The position numbers were made by a program, and so were the translations under genes. A stretch of 64,000 nt of DNA from Micropterix aruncella (taxonomy: Eukaryota > Arthropoda > Insecta > Lepidoptera > Micropterigidae), in NCBI GenBank assembly GCA_944548615.1, contig OX155963.1, forward strand, positions 24,051,711 to 24,115,710, written 5' to 3'. The notes beneath the pieces were generated by a model, which searched no databases, was not told the origin of the DNA, and was given only the letters and a program-made list of their open reading frames with translations. Positions 63,890 through 64,000 of the stretch are shown here, piece by piece (within the stretch, counting starts at the first letter, position 1; each line of letters begins with the position of its first letter).

Positions 63890-64000
63890 TGACTATATTA
63901 CCGTTATTTGTGAGTGTCTCTTGTGAGTGTCTTATTTGTGAGCGTATTATCTCTAACTATTTATGCAGTAAAGGGGTACTTATATGCAGTAAAAGGGAAA
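63890..64000 (-). mobile_element. Helitron internal fragment, runs off window end
   Basis: TACCGTTATTTGTGAGTGTC and GTGAGTGTCTTATTTGTGAG followed by TATGCAGTAAAAGG parallel 50430-50540. The CTAG end is absent on the left, so it is 3' truncated; the rest continues past 64000. Confidence 0.7.

Overview
This window looks like lepidopteran (moth or butterfly) nuclear DNA made almost entirely of interspersed repeats. The pointers are: AT-rich sequence; several Helitron families with ends typical of Lepidoptera (TCTATACTAATATTATAAAG at one end, CTAG followed by T at the other); repeats that begin AACCGACTTC; a tRNA-headed SINE; and many 5'-truncated LINE 3' ends with simple-repeat tails. I recognise no host protein-coding exon, tRNA gene, rRNA gene or CRISPR array. 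Only one reading frame looks intact, a mariner-type transposase at 1231-2319.

Layout. 0-10 kb: a foldback MITE, an almost intact DD41D mariner element (1118-2512), a GC-rich SINE-like element with a second copy nested in it (2567-3969), microsatellite-bearing repeats, LINE ends. 10-20 kb: LINE 3' ends, a Helitron carrying a MITE (14410-15283), GC-rich elements in tandem (18745-19525). 20-30 kb: a repeat with an internal ~120 bp minisatellite, a tandem duplication (22872-23412), a dead Tc1 element (23960-25680), a Helitron inside a LINE tail (25953-26650), a cluster of GC-rich elements (27821-29400) and another Helitron. 30-40 kb: an inverted pair of foldback elements flanking more GC-rich copies, a SINE with target-site duplication, a hAT remnant, an element with long TIRs, a Helitron within a Helitron (38115-39198). 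40-50 kb: a PIF/Harbinger remnant, two LINE ends tail to tail, a reverse-oriented minisatellite Helitron, a poly-C-ended MITE. 50-64 kb: a Helitron, long perfect palindromes, a dead jockey-like LINE (53873-56345), a Penelope-like GIY-YIG remnant, further LINE and MITE copies, an internally deleted mariner.

The most interesting feature is the GC-rich repeat family. Copies occur at seven loci on both strands. One copy is flanked by an exact 15-bp direct repeat, and a second copy sits inside it flanked by its own exact 14-bp direct repeat. The pre-insertion state of that inner site can be seen in a third copy at 9.5 kb. That is the signature of LINE-type target-primed insertion, so the family is a mobile non-coding retroelement of about 670-725 bp that I cannot assign to a named SINE family. 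Its GC richness creates long spurious reading frames on both strands. Also worth checking are three long perfect inverted repeats (64, 60 and 41 bp), and the nesting order of Helitrons, MITEs and LINEs, which gives a relative insertion history. All boundaries were read by eye; no database search was run.
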